A DNA stretch of 64,000 nt from Ampullaceana balthica. Lineage: Eukaryota; Mollusca; Gastropoda; Lymnaeidae. The stretch spans positions 124,001-188,000 of the forward strand of contig CALYLW010000431.1 of assembly GCA_944989445.1 (NCBI GenBank), given 5' to 3'. The notes below the pieces were generated by a model. That model saw nothing but the letters and a program-made list of their open reading frames with translations, searched no databases and was not told the DNA's origin. Shown here one piece after another: positions 11,901 to 23,900 of the stretch. The position numbers were made by a program, and so were the translations under genes. Each line of letters opens with the position of its first letter. Position 1 is the first letter of the stretch.

Positions 11901-14900
11901 TATGTTCCACAAGGAAATAATTGAGTTCTGCTAATAAGCAAATAAATCAAAGTTTTAGATCATATTTGAATATAAATGGTTCTTATATGTTCTAAGGAAA
12001 TGAATTGTACTCACGGCACCATCATTTCCTTTTAAATCATAACCGAAGTCACCCACATGGAATAAAGCTGTATAATTTCCAGATAGTGCTTCGTTTATTA
12101 GTGATGGTATGGTATTTGCATGTATACCTAAATCTCCAAACATCAAAAAATTAGGTGACCAGTTCTGGTTGGGACAAAGACAAATGCATATCTTTATTTA
12201 ATATTCAAACTTTTAACTAATCATGTTTTTTACACTGTCTGCAAAATATTAATATATGTGAAAAAGTTCTAAATAAAAATCTATTTTGGTAAAAAAATAT
12301 AGCATGTTTACCATTTCTTACTTTCTACTTAATAAGACTAATAGCTCGGATTCTATGTTGACAAATCATGCATTTTTGTGCTACAAACACCAAAACCTGG
12401 CACAGGTGTTCAGTTTTTTATGCTGAATAAAATGTGATATAGGGCCACAGCAAAATTTTGACCAGTTTCTATTTATAGTAACATTAAAAATGGCCGCTTA
12501 AAGAAATTCATGTAAGGTGACAAACTCATAATTTTTAAGCTACAAGCACCAAACTTGGCAAACATGTTCAGTTTATAATGCAAATCTAAATGTGAGACAG
12601 AAAATGCACAAGTTTGTTAAGTTTCTATTTTTATTTACATAAAAATGGCCATAAAAGTAAATTTTGAGTATGATGATAAATTGACCTTACATTTTTGAAT
12701 CTGGTTCAATTAGTTCAATTTGTGTTAGATGCTTGAACTGGATGTTGTACTGAAAAGTCGGCTCCACAGACACAGCTGCATAAAGCAGTGCATTTTAATC
12801 CGGCCTTATTGCACTTACAACGCTTGGATCTGCATTCTTTTATACAAGCACATTTCAACAGTTCACGACAAGTCATAGAGGCTTGTGGCAAAACAGTCCA
12901 AAAAGGCTGCCATTGTCTGTCCATTAACTGCCAACCCCACTCACTTGGATCAGGAAGCACTGGTTGTCGTTCATGTGCCTGGCTCCAAATATGGCCTCCT
13001 TGGTTAATTGCCCGTTTGCAGTGCTGAAACAAGGCCTCACTCGTTAGAGGAATGTTTTCAATTTGGCGGCCAGTCTTTGTAAACAGGTATTTCCTGGCAC
13101 TGTTGACATCATGGCAGTTGCTACCTCTGTCATACAAAAGCGTCACAAAACGCTCCAGAACTGACATGTCATTAGCTGTTAGTTCAAATGGAGCACAACA
13201 CAGTTTTTGAAATGTGGCTGTAACATGGTTGCATTTGCTCCAGACCTCCCAAGCTGTCTTCTTGCCGATACCATTAAAACAGCTGACGGTGTCACAACCG
13301 GTAAAACTGTGAAACAAAGGCAGACACTGGGCTCTGGCAACACCTAAAACTTTGCTTATGTCATGAGCTGCAAGGTATCGGAAGTCTTTTCCTGTACCCA
13401 TGGCAATCCATAATTCCAGGTGAGGGTGGCGAGTCATGGCAGCCACAGAAAGAACCACCACATCTGTGTCGACAGTGCGAATCAGAATCCTGTGGCAATG
13501 TTCAGCTGCATGGGCCAGGTGAAGCATCATCCGTGTGTCTGCTTCCTCGTGATTACATGGTGAAAGATTCGTGTGGTCAATGGGTTTATTGGAGATCACA
13601 TCTGGACCTTGAGTGGGTAACAATAAGCTTCTGTGATTGTTATTTAAGAAGATATCGTGCTAGGAATGCGAACAACTGGGTCTTGTTCGCATCCACCCGC
13701 AAGAAACTTCCCCACTGCGATGGTAATACGGTCTCTGGCGTCACACACTTTCTCTTCTCTAGTCCTCTGCGCTCTCTTGTGAAAGATTTTAAGCTGTCAC
13801 TTCGATAACAGTCCCACACTACATCTAGACGATGGGAGACATTTTGCAGGGTCTGCATCACATAGGGGATAAACACCTGGTTTGCGTAGTCAGCAAATAT
13901 TCTTGCAGATCCTGGCCTCAACATATTGACAACAGCAGCCCCATCAAGGATGGTCATGTCAGTGACTGTTGGCACTGCTGATGAAGTTTGGAGAGGTTCC
14001 AAACACTCCAGCAACCCCGACTTGCTTGACACTCTCATTCGTCCTTCACTGGACAGTGATGGAGGAGCCCACTGATTTTCATATGAAAAAATGTCTGTCA
14101 AGCCCCCATTTCTGGTTTGGCATGCTACATACAACCTCGAAAAGAGGTAACAGTCACTTTTCAGGGATGAAATCCTATACTGTGGTGCTGATCGCTTCTT
14201 TCTTTTTGCACCAGCGATCAATATGAAATTGTTTCGCTTGATTGGAGCAGAAACTGGCTTGGTCATGTTAACAAGTCTTTCTTGCATAAATTCGTTGTAT
14301 TGAGCTACACCAGTCTTGTGTATATTACTCAAGGTCTTGTGTACAGCAGCATCAACAATGTTGTTATCATGAAGAGTGACTAACTCTGCGCTTTTTTCAA
14401 GAAATGGGTTGCCAGTTTCCTGTATCACATCCAATAATCTACACACGTCAGCCTTGAATTTTTCTTGGAACCCTTTGTCTTGTTCATGATGCTGGTCTGA
14501 TTCTTTGCTGTGTTTTATTTCAAAAGATAACTCTAGGTCTTGAAGAACTCTGGAGACCTCTGGCCCTCCAACCATCCAGCGTCTCAATGCCGAGGGGTTT
14601 TCAGTGAGTCCCACTGCTCCTCCCTCACCTTTGATGATGGCATTGTTTTGCTCATGTGCTTGGTCTAGTGCCATTTTTGAGAAGGGGCGAGATGTCTTTT
14701 GCAGAACGAATGGACCTTGCATCAAGTCTTCGTAGCACATTGAACTACCACCCTGCAGTTTCTTCATGTCATGAATGTGCACGGAGAGCCATCTCCCATA
14801 ATTTTGTTGATCTAGTGCAAAAAACCAAGGCGTTAGCTCTTCTAGAGTTTGAAGATACAGTGTAAAGTTTCCATCTCGCAATGAGGCTACAAACACCAGC

Positions 14901-17900
14901 AAAATCATCTCTAACTGGAGGATCAGTGTCCAGTATTTGAATGTTGGACTTGTTGTGGTCATAGACTCTTTCCAGTCCTCAAAGCACAGCACATTCTCTT
15001 CCAGTGCAGCACAAGACAATGAGTACTGTTTATAAGCATGTTTTAACAACATGAAGAGGGCGCATGCAGTCAACTGGTGAGCACGGCGAGTCCTTGTGAC
15101 ATGACTTCCAGTAAGGAAAGACTCAGCACATCCAGACGTGGCTACTTTGGCATTAACCAGGGCTTCTACCCACCCACTGTCCTTTAGAAGGGTTCCAACT
15201 GTCTTCAAAAAAGACATTTCAATATGCAGTCCTCCAAGCAACAATGTTATTTTGCTTTCTCCATAAGATTCCGGGCTGAGCTTTTCTGTATAGGCTAGTG
15301 AGACAGGCAGGGTGGTATTTCAGTTCTTGGGCAATCACATCACCTCGACTTAATTTTGCCAAAAGGTGGCTGTCTTGAAGAATCAGAGCACAGTTCCTAA
15401 TCCTTTCATCCAGCTTAAAAGTAGAAGCATGTCTAAGATCCTTTGCTGGTGCTTTCTTACCACACAAAAAACAACTGAGATCCTTAACAACTACTCCATC
15501 TCCAGATGATCTCTGTTCCCTGCGAGTAACTTTTTTAGCAGGTACACTTTCCTCACCTGGGTCGCAAGATGCAAGTTTTCTCTTCAGTTTTGTTGTATTA
15601 TATTTTAAACGACATGACAAATGAAATGAAGCTTTCTTTTTCATGAATGTTTCCTCAACACCATCTCCATCATCAAGTCTAGTTAAAAAGCCAGGTGACA
15701 GTGCGCCACATTCACCAAACTTAGTCAGATTTTCAGCCAAAGTCACATATGTAGATCCTTGATTTGTTTGTCTGGCATTAGCGGGACACTGTAATTTTTC
15801 TTTGGTATTTTTCTGACAAAGCGCACACATATCCCAGTTAGTGGGTTGAAAACTAGCAGCATCTTGGTTTTCATGGCTTACATTATGATTATCCATGGCT
15901 GAATAAAAAGTGCTGCACAATCTAAAAGAAAGAGAAAAATAAATGTTTAAACAATTTCAAAAATCTCATAGACAGCAATCCAAAATTTATACTGCAGTTT
16001 AGATGCTATGACGAATGATAATGAAATAGGAAAATTTAATGCATGCATAAACCTGACCTTATATAAAGTTAACAAAGATGGAGCACCTAAAAGGCCTAAC
16101 AGAACAGCCTGTACATCAACAAGCTCCTATAAGTATTATGATTATCACTACCAGTTTGTTGTTTTTTTAAAAAATGTGATTACTGATCCAATATAAAATA
16201 AAAGCTAGTATTTACCCAAATCAATGAATCTTTGCCTTTTCGGAGTTTCCCAAGACTCAAGACACTTTCATTTTCTGTTTGTGTTCGGCCATCTTGCGAT
16301 TCAGTTTGTGCCGCACAGAACTCTCGCACTGAAGGCTTTATTTTAATTCTAAAAGTATGTGTACTCAGTAACCAATAAAATAATCAAATAGGACAAATCT
16401 TTTAGTTAATTTTGGTATAAAAAAGGAATTATTTTTCTATGTTTACTGCTTTAGAAAACGTGTTGCAATATTTGAGATGGAAATAAATAAATAAATAAAT
16501 TCCTACGCGTCTTCAAATAGTCCCTACGCTTTATGTTAATTTACGTTAAAAAAAAAGATTTGTTTTGGCTCTGTTTCTAAAATTAAAATATTATTATTTG
16601 TGAACACATTTTAACTCATGTCATGTTTGTAGCATGATGATGCACGATCTATACTTATCAATGCAACATAGAACCCGAGCTATAAGATTATGTGGAGGTT
16701 ATAGTTTTCTAAGAAGTTGGTATCAAAACGTTTCCCTTTTCACTAAGTAAAAGCCCCTAATCCCCACTATTTAAAAATTAACACTCTAAATATCAAACAT
16801 TTTTACTTTATACCCGGTAAAAAATTTAATATTGACTTAAATTTATCTCTGGTAATTTCCCTTTTGTTACATTAGCAGATTTCTTAAGGATTGAAAATCG
16901 TTTCAAGTTTGGAATAAGGATATAATAAAAACCCTTATGTTTTATTGCACACTTATCACTGAACTCACATTTCCTTCTTTGGGTGTTTGAAAATAAAATG
17001 GTCCAGCAATGCTTTCATTGTTGACTGGTAGGTAGTAATGCACTGTTTGAGAAGCTAATCGCTGGAAAAAAGTTAAAATTTATTTAGTGCATAATGTTGA
17101 TAATTTTTATCATAATAATCTTAAGTCCATATCATTAAATGTTAACTATGTGTTTCCTTGAAATAGTCTTAAATATATTACCTGTAATTTAACTCTGTAC
17201 AGATGGTGCAGGCCATTCCTATTCTGATCCTTGAAATATTTATACTCTGCTACAATTTTAGTTTCTTCTCCCCATGGGTGAGTGCCATACCTAACCTGTT
17301 GTAAAATTATACATTTCATAAATCTAATTGAATATTTCAATACATTTGCAGATGCAAGGTAAACTTTTGTCCTGTTTTCTAAATGCTAAATTTTACAGGA
17401 ATTTTTTGGGGGGTTTTGTTTCTTATTTATCTACATGTTAACACTTACGAAATACAAACTCAAAAGATAAGGCCATTAATTTTTATTTTTCCTTCAAGAC
17501 AAAAATACACTCACAAGAAAAATATAATAATAATAAATTGATAATTTTTATAGCGCTGTATCACAGCAAGGAGCCGGGCTCACAGCACTTTACATGGAGA
17601 TAATAACATACATATAATAATTTAAATAACATTCTTATCATAATAACCACATGAATGACAGTACAATACACATAAGCTATGTTAATCATTAAAAAGAAAT
17701 GTTGTTTCTTTAATTTTGAAAATAAATTATTACATAACAGAAATTATAATGAAAGAATTATCTAAACTTCTTCACTTTATCAATCTCTTCTTATTTGAGA
17801 CATAATTTGACACAAAAATCTGCTGCTCCAGAGGGTCTGAACATTGGTTTTTTAAAAAAAATGAAATATTTGTCTTACTTGCTCTCATGATCAAGATATT

Positions 17901-19509
17901 TATTTTTCATCCTGACATAATAATAATAAAGTATTGACAAACTAATTAAAGTTTAAGGTCACAGCTAACTTTTTCAGAAGAAAAAAACCTGGGTTTAGAC
18001 AATATCTAAAATTAACAATACACTGTAACTAGTACATTGTAAATTGTTTTACCTCACCAACACATTTGCATTCTGAGGACCATACAATGACCATTTCATT
18101 ACTTATGTCACCAAATGATAAATGCACATGTTGAGGCCTGCAGCAAGTATCTGGGAGAACAGCTGAAATGATAAAACATAAATGTTCATGTTAAATTACA
18201 TTTGAAATAATTTTGTTGCCAGACCATTATCAGAGGAAAATATAATGTTTTAAATGTTATTTTAAAATTAAACATTGTAATATTCCAGCAGGAATTCAAA
18301 ATTTTATTTATTTATTTTTCTTTCCAATTACCTACTTATAGATTTCATATATATCTATACCAGCGAATTCAGTATAGAATACTTTCAATAAGTATTTTAT
18401 GGAGTGCCATAAATGGGCCCAGGAAAAAAACTTGACCATTTTAGATGTGACAATTGAAAACCTAACACAAGGGCCTACATCGATAAAGCCACTGACAAAA
18501 GGGCCCCAAACAAATTAACTTCTATACCATCTTCATGTGTCGCAAACTCTAACACAATTTTAGATTTACCAGCCATAAGAGAGTGATATACAGTATAGAC
18601 AGACTTATTGATGACAAAGAAGAGCAAGCGAATTTTCTGAAACATTTAAGTCAATTATGGATTATAATTTCAGCAGAAATATTTTGATTAAAATAATAAA
18701 ATTAATTAAGCATTTTATTGGAAATAATGTAGACAGAATTTTTTTTTACATCCACCCAAACCCCCAACCTTCAATGTTCCACTATGTGTGGCACAAATGT
18801 CTTTTGTTTAAGATCCTATTTTTGGACCCAAATTGTCAGAGGCACTTTTATTGGGGGTAATATTGATGGAGGCCTTTTTTCCTCGACCATATCGATGGGG
18901 TCCTCTTGTGGCAGGGCCATTTTCTTTGATAACTTTTCCCCCGAGCCAAATTGATATGGCACATTAACATAGCGCATTGAGAAGAACTTCTATTTGATAT
19001 TAGTTTACTCTATTCAGTTTTGTTTAAATTCAGAAAAACTAATATTTTTTACAGAATATTTTTTTCCCAAATTTATAAACTTGATGTTAAACATTGAACA
19101 TGTGACAGGCTTGAAAGGCAATATTTTTATAAGCTACTGACACGAAACACCAGGATGAATCTCATTTACTGAAACTTTATTACAGAATTATCTAATTTAT
19201 TTGAAGTTATTTTCAGTTCAAAAGAGCCTTTATAGTTCCAAATGACATCATATCATATCTTTTTTTTAAAATCTAAAATTTAGTATTTGAAAATTTAATG
19301 AATCTAGAAGAGTATTAATTAACAAGTCTAAAAATATACAGAGGTCATAAAATTGATTTTAGAAATATACTTTTAATTCCCTTACATGGGTTTGCATCTC
19401 CTTCATCTTCCTTGTAAGTGTCCCAATTATATGGAATGTCATAATCAGAAAAACACTGAGTCTGTGTTAGTAGGTAGACAAACATGCAGATCAACTGGTA
19501 GCTTAGCAT
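5980..19509 (-). CDS. Purple acid phosphatase, membrane-anchored, 10 exons
   Basis: Hydrolyses phosphate monoesters at a dinuclear metal centre; the family acts in lysosomes or outside the cell. Exons in coding order: 19509-19386, 18162-18053, 17295-17182, 17061-16969, 12164-12015, 11073-10998, 10856-10736, 7992-7795, 6816-6620, 6446-5980. All junctions are GT-AG and the frame closes (1650 nt, 549 aa). The five metallophosphatase motifs are present: GDLG (157-160), GDFGY (185-189), GNHE (220-223), FGHR (304-307) and HEHNYER (346-352). Residues 1-22 look like a signal peptide. Residues 488-512 are strongly hydrophobic and are followed by a basic stretch and a 37-residue acidic-ended tail, giving a type I membrane topology. 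ACP7-type proteins that I know are usually about 440 aa without this anchor. The start is the first ATG before the signal peptide. Introns hold several transposable elements, all outside splice sites. Confidence 0.93.
7174..7565. repeat. Core-module repeat, copy 1 (phosphatase intron)
   Basis: The ends are inverted: AAATCCCTT on the left, and AAAGGGATTT on the right after GTTAATAT. The interior holds the core starting near 7385, TACATTCGATCGATCTGAAA, and running through ATGCATTG to ATCACGGGAAGTGGGTCA. The core recurs at 40414-40885, 47600-48092, 52130-52390 and 60233-60490. There is no ORF, so it is probably a non-autonomous element. Confidence 0.75.
8640..8760. repeat. Short tandem repeat, about 17-bp unit
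   Basis: About seven degenerate copies of a unit close to CTGTGACAAATTATA. A second tandem pair follows at about 8845-8937, where a unit of roughly 50 bp containing TTATAAGACCTTTCATTT is present twice. Both lie in a phosphatase intron. Confidence 0.75.
9168..10607. mobile_element. Pogo/Tigger-like non-autonomous element, copy 1
   Basis: The left end CAGTCGAACCCACTTATC and the right end GGTTTCGACTG form imperfect terminal inverted repeats, flanked by TA on both sides (9166-9167, 10608-10609). TA duplication and CAGT ends fit the Tc1/mariner-pogo group. The 1.44-kb interior has no transposase ORF. It is homologous, in inverted orientation, to 32332-33776. Confidence 0.8.
11355..11920 (+). mobile_element. 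RTE-like LINE C-terminal fragment
   Basis: The plus-strand translation shows 'IPVKTKVRIFNTNVKTVLLY' followed by 'GSETRR', a stop at 11568, then 'NRCLRNILKIKWFD', 'RKWRWVGHTLRKDNSRARQA' and 'QGKRQRGIPKGTWRRSM'. This is the C-terminal region of endonuclease/reverse-transcriptase LINEs in which 'RRWRWIGHTLRK' is a landmark. Stops and frame changes mark it as dead. It lies in a phosphatase intron, antisense to the gene. Confidence 0.8.
12715..13623 (-). pseudogene. Transposon protein, XPG/FEN-like and Cys-rich CXC-like C-terminal part
   Basis: Block 3 of the Academ-like protein, about 300 residues. 'HEEADTRMMLH' and 'IRTVDTDVVVLS' give the spaced acidic residues of PIN/XPG-fold nucleases. 'FHSFTGCDTVSCFNGIGKKT' resembles the 'GCDY...GIG.K.A' helix-hairpin-helix of FEN1/XPG. 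The tail, from 'CRELLKCACIKECRSKRCKC' to 'CTALCSC', has closely spaced cysteines like a tesmin/TSO1-type CXC zinc domain. The frame is displaced by one base from block 2, across a stop at 13640-13642, so it is not translated as one protein here. The nuclease assignment rests on motif resemblance. Confidence 0.75.
13640..15244 (-). pseudogene. Transposon protein, central domain
   Basis: Block 2, 534 codons. It begins 'LGGLHIEMSFLKTVG' and contains 'FALDQQNYGRWLSVHIHDM' and 'MALDQAHEQNNAIIKGEGGA', followed by 'LTENPSALRRW'. I recognise these blocks from a large family of uncharacterised proteins repeated many times in cnidarian, fish and mollusc genomes. No catalytic motif is obvious to me. Most of its length is open, so decay is recent. 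It stops at 13640, where the nuclease-like block continues in another frame. Confidence 0.7.
15219..15920 (-). pseudogene. Transposon protein, Cys-rich N-terminal part
   Basis: Block 1, 233 codons, from a start near 15920 (an internal Met at 15895 is also possible). Cysteines are paired as 'CALCQ', 'CFLCGKK' and 'YHPACLTSLY', interleaved with His, which suggests zinc-binding modules; Academ proteins are described with a Cys-rich finger. 'LDERIRNCALILQDSHLLAK' is a conserved block of the family. The block ends immediately before 'LGGLHIEM' of block 2 and overlaps it out of frame by 26 nt. From memory, relatives have a longer stretch between these blocks, so an internal deletion is likely. Confidence 0.7.
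17522..17710 (-). mobile_element. CR1/L2-type LINE 3' tail, inverted copy
   Basis: AATAATAATAAATTGATAAT followed by TTTTTATAGCGCTGT and GAGCCGGGCTCACAGC is the reverse complement of the tail at 3800-3890. Only the non-coding tail and a short piece upstream are retained. It lies in a phosphatase intron. Confidence 0.75.
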
Positions 19510-19559
19510 TTTCTAGCATATAACACACTGCATCTGTCAACCACCAACTCGTTGCATGC

Positions 19560-22555
19560 AACAACAACAACAAAACCTAAGAAAAAGCATCAACATGCAT
19601 ACATATAAAGATTTACATTTGTATCACTACAATCACTTCAACTAAATTGTACAATTTATATTAGTAGTTATTTTTTTAAAAGCAAATTTAAGCAACCTAA
19701 GTGCTTGAAGTCTTTCATTATCAGATTCTACTGAAATTAATCTTTATATAAGCTTGCCATCAATTTTAAATTATTTTAGAATGAGCTGTTAACTACAACC
19801 AAGTCTTTATTGCATGCCATAACACCAGAGATTAAAATGATAGTTTACAAAGGTTTTATTGTTTTCCTTAATGTGACTGAATTTTAGTAATTTGTTAAGT
19901 CTAGGAAATACATTTAATTTTAATGAAGCTTATATGCCTTGGTTGCCAATGGTCTGAAAATGTATGGGCTTCCAGTACATATTGAACAGGCTTGACTAGC
20001 ATATACAAAAGTACTATAAATTATAAAAGAAACTGTACTATTTTCATCATTATACATATGTTCAAATATTAATGCATTAACTTTTTAAGACTATGATATG
20101 AGTAAGTTATCAAAAATTTTACCTATACAATGTACTTTGATAATTTTTACTGCTCTCTGTTATTGACATTTTTGAGAAAACGTTTATTTAAAATTTGGAA
20201 TTAAACCAGAGGCACACTGCAAAAAAAGTTCAGAAACACTATTTAAAATACATTTGAACTTTTCTTTGTCTATAAATTTTAGCAGATTTGCCTTTAGGAA
20301 TATATAAACAATACTAAGTTGGAAAACATGTTTCAACCAGAAAAATGAGACAAAATTATGGCTTAATGAAGTTTTTTTGACATTGTCCTGACAATGAGCT
20401 CAGTGTAGTTTAGATACTAATGCCATGAATGAAGTTCTAATAGCTATTCATTTTATTCTTAAAAACCCAGAAAATTTTCTGTCCTTAATTTTTATGGGGA
20501 AAAAGGCTGCAAGATTTAAATATTTTAAGAAATTTTTCATTAGTTTTCTTTTATAGTGGTGTTGACCCTCAGGGGAATTATTTTTTGAATGTAGGCTGTA
20601 AAATAATTTTCTAGGAATTAAGAGTTATAGATGATACACTGGAAACATAAATTAGTTTTCATAATAATGGCTCTATCTATGGCCAAAGTAGATTTCTGGT
20701 ATGCTCAGTCACTCTTCCATTCAGGCCGATCCATGGGCTTTTACCTCTATGCTTCGATTCCCCAGCAGCTGTAGACTTTCCTCAACCGCATCAATCCGAT
20801 TCTCAGTCTGTCTGTTAGCCTACTACTTTTCCATTTCTATTTATAGAATGTCCATTTGAATTCATACTCTTTTGATCCACTTCAGAACCTGTATTGAATT
20901 TTGATGCAACATTATATAAATGGTTTTCTTCACTGATTCGCTTTGCTGGTCATCCCCAAAATGTGTAGCACAACATGTTTGAGATCAGTGCTTACTTGTT
21001 GGGCACAGCTCCTCAGAAGTCAGCGTACAAATCGCTGCTAAAGAGGACAAAAATTCCTCTCATGAACCCCAAGGAAATATATCACAATTTTGTTTACCCA
21101 TTTAATCCATTGTGACATATATAAAGTACTGGTGCAAAACAGCTACTTATTTGAGTGAACCCCCTACCACGCTATTTCTCTAAACAAGTGATGCGATATA
21201 TACAATGCCTTGAAGGTGAATGATGTATTTATCATATTCAGTTGTTTTACCAGTACTAGTTACTGCAGAAATAGTATCTGGATTATGGTAATTAAAAATT
21301 ACAAAAAATGGAGCAACATCTTTGCACCATTTAAAAATTTCAGGATGATTATAGCAGAATTTTAAAATGAATATTTTGAAGCTACAAACAAATTTTAACT
21401 AGCTTCCATGCATTTGAAATTTGTAGTTATTAAAGTATTTCAGCATACATGTTTTATCAGTATTCGAAAGCTTTTGTAATTGTAAAAGTTAGCCAACCAC
21501 CTTCATATATAACAAAACAAACCCCTGCATCCCCTTATAATACAAATCTCATGATTGTACCTAGCCCCTGATTCCAACTCTTGCCCATGGTGGCTCCTTC
21601 CTTTAGTTTAGTCAGAGCTGTTTTTCATACCTTGCATACATAATACAGATAGGCTAACTGTAGTTGTAGGCATTGATAAAAATAAGATTACATTGTAATT
21701 GCTGAATAGAAACTAATCAATTTTTTTAATTAATCTGAATTTATAGTCATTTCAGTGCACTTTTTCTCAATAATAATGTTCCAATTTTCTGTATGATATC
21801 ACATACTTAATCTAAATATGTTGCTCCCACCCATTTTTTTAAAAGCAAGGGTGGTCTCTTTTTTTACTTTCACTTTCATGCACTTTATGAGCCATATGCC
21901 GATGTCTCATTATCAGGCATACTATCAGACTATGTCCAAGGCATTGTCTATATTATACATACATATTTTTATATGAGGGTATGATTATACTGAAAAGTAT
22001 GGTGTAAGGTGATTTGGCCAGGGCATTTGTGAATTATTCAGACTTTTCATAGTTGTACGAGTCAGTGCATTAGATTTAAATAGTGTATAATATATACATT
22101 ATTTATTATTTGTCATTTAATTTTCTTCCATACTTTTCTTGGTAAATCGGTAATTGTTTATAACTGATGCTTCGTGGTAAGCCAAATGTTAATTACAGGA
22201 ATCCGTATAACTATTTTTAAATCCTTAATTAAAATTAAAAAATTAATTTTAAATTTTCATTTTAAAAGTTATTTCTTTATTAACCATCAGCAATGATTGC
22301 TATTTAGTGTCATTGTTTTTCTTCCTTATTTCTTGCATAGCAGAACGAATTTGATGTTCTCTAACTTTACAGCCTTGTTGTTCAAAGTATTTCAGCAATA
22401 ATTCAGTTGCCTCCAGTGCTTTGGAGTGTGCAACTAATGACATTTTAGACTAAAAATAATATTCAACAAGTAACTACAACTACCACGGCAAACAGAAACA
22501 TTAAATCACTGGAAAATCATGGGTATGTATTATTTATTGCTATGTTACGTCACAA
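19560..22555. other. Intergenic DNA upstream of the phosphatase gene
   Basis: No gene was recognised. A CAA microsatellite lies at about 19557-19573. A GC-richer, non-coding block at about 20690-21060 looks like an old repeat but could not be assigned. The phosphatase promoter should lie near the start of this stretch; no clear core promoter element was seen. Confidence 0.4.
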
Positions 22556-22735
22556 AATTTGGGAGCCATGGAATTTCCGCGACTTAACCGATTTTGCGAA
22601 ATAACGAAGCGCGACTTAATGGGGTCGCACTGTAGCAAATTTTTGGTAACCAGACAAAATGACAACTGACAAGGCGACAAAACAACAAGGTGACAAAACA
22701 ACATGGTGACAAAACGACAAGTTGACAAAATAGTT
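22556..22735. repeat. Pogo-like element end followed by GACAAAA tandem repeat
   Basis: At 22556-22635 'GCGACTTAA' occurs twice before 'TCGCACTGTA', an eroded end of the CAGT...CTTAA family. From about 22655 to 22732 units such as GGTGACAAAACAACA repeat five to six times with variation. Confidence 0.5.
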
Positions 22736-23344
22736 CAAAATGGGACAACGGAAAAAAAGGAAATGACTTTGACTGAAGAGTGTTTTTAGTTTTGGCCGCT
22801 GAGCTTTAAATCTGACACCCTTAGTCTATGTTCAAAGTGACATAGCTACAGGGACTTCATAAGGGAGTTCTACGGTGATCTATGTTGCTTCTATGAGAGC
22901 TTGTTGTTTTGTCAACTTTTTGTTTTTTCTCCTTGTCGTTTTGTCACGTGTCGTTTAGTCATGGCACCCAAATTTTTAGTTTAAAGTGTTTTTGACAGTT
23001 CAGCTGTTTCTAGTTTACTGTCACAAATTTGCCATAATTTTATATAAAATAATATAAATAAGGCAAAAAGGTTTAACACTCAAAATAATATACCTTTTTT
23101 TGTACCTGACATGAAATGATAAAAGACTTAAAAAGTGGAATCTTGGAATAAGTTTAGTAAACTTAGTTGATCAAATGTCGGTCAGTAATGGTAATAGTTT
23201 ACAGTTAGTTTACTAAATTTTGTTAATATTTTTTTTTAAATGAAATTTTTGTTAAAGTGCTGATAACTTGTTCATGGGCTTTACTATATAATGTATATGA
23301 ATATGCTTAGACTTAGATTGACTATAATAATTGTCTTATCTGTT

Positions 23345-23693
23345 ACAAACGGTCCTTCTATATAGAAGATTATTGCGTCCTGGTCTTACGCTTATCAATG
23401 GCCTATGGTCATGGCTTGTCACAGTTTGTGTCTAGTCCTGCATTCTTATTAGAGTTTTAAAATGTTGATAAATTGTTGGTTTTCCTGGTTTCTTCGGGCA
23501 ACCCATTCCACACTCGAATTGCGGACGGGAAGAACGAGAAATTGTATGTGTTTGTTCTTGCATACTGCATAGGCCATCATAGGCATATGGAATAAGAAAG
23601 GTGTTTTTATCCTTACGTTAACTTACGTCAACCTATCTGAGGGTTGAATTAAGTTATATTTGTGTTGTATTTCTAAATTAGAATTAATTGCTT
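23345..23693 (-). mobile_element. Host LINE copy, interrupted, part 1 of 3
   Basis: A 3' fragment of the same Jockey/CR1-like family as 1-555, minus strand, with the family's 3' tail at 23336-23400. It stops at AATTGCTT (23686-23693). Its sequence resumes at 25938-25960 and again at 27276-27345, as alignment with the second family copy (24740-24825) shows. Two later elements split it. Confidence 0.8.
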
Positions 23694-23825
23694 CGGATTG
23701 GTTATCCCCAGAATTCTGCGAATAATTTCCAACATTATCCCCAGAATTCTACGAATAACGTTGAACGTTAGCAGAAATCTGTGTTTATTCAGACCCAGGG
23801 TCTCTATACTTTAAAGAGCTCATAT

Positions 23826-23900
23826 CCATCATCTCTTCGTGGCCGCATGGTAGAGTGTAGGACAGTTAACGTTGAGGTACAGGGTTCGATTTTCGCGCAT
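23826..23900 (+). other. tRNA-like sequence (SINE head or tRNA relic)
   Basis: TGGCCGCATGG resembles a Pol III A box and, about 35 bp on, GGTTCGATTTT resembles a B box. The D-arm text GGTAGAG is also tRNA-like. No clean acceptor stem was found, so a functional tRNA is unlikely. It lies inside element A. Confidence 0.35.

Larger units (their letters stand above)
12342..16682 (-). mobile_element. Academ-like DNA transposon, 4341 bp, TIRs and 3-bp TSD
   Basis: The left end TAGCTCGGATTCTATGTTG (12342-12360) and the reverse complement of the right end, TAGCTCGGGTTCTATGTTG (16682-16664), form a 19-bp inverted repeat with one mismatch. The sequence TAA flanks both sides (12339-12341 and 16683-16685). 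The interior carries one broken protein in three blocks (15920-15219, 15244-13640, 13623-12715) with a Cys-rich N-terminus, an XPG/FEN-like region and a Cys-rich tail. An XPG-type nuclease and a 3-4 bp duplication are as described for Academ transposons. The element sits in a phosphatase intron in the same orientation as the gene. Confidence 0.72.

Noticed and set aside
13533..14226. Plus-strand ORFs opposite the transposon protein
   Set aside because: They lie antisense to the recognisable Academ-like blocks and show no domain.
23826..23900. Functional tRNA gene
   Set aside because: A and B box-like words are present but no paired acceptor stem could be drawn; better as a SINE or tRNA relic.
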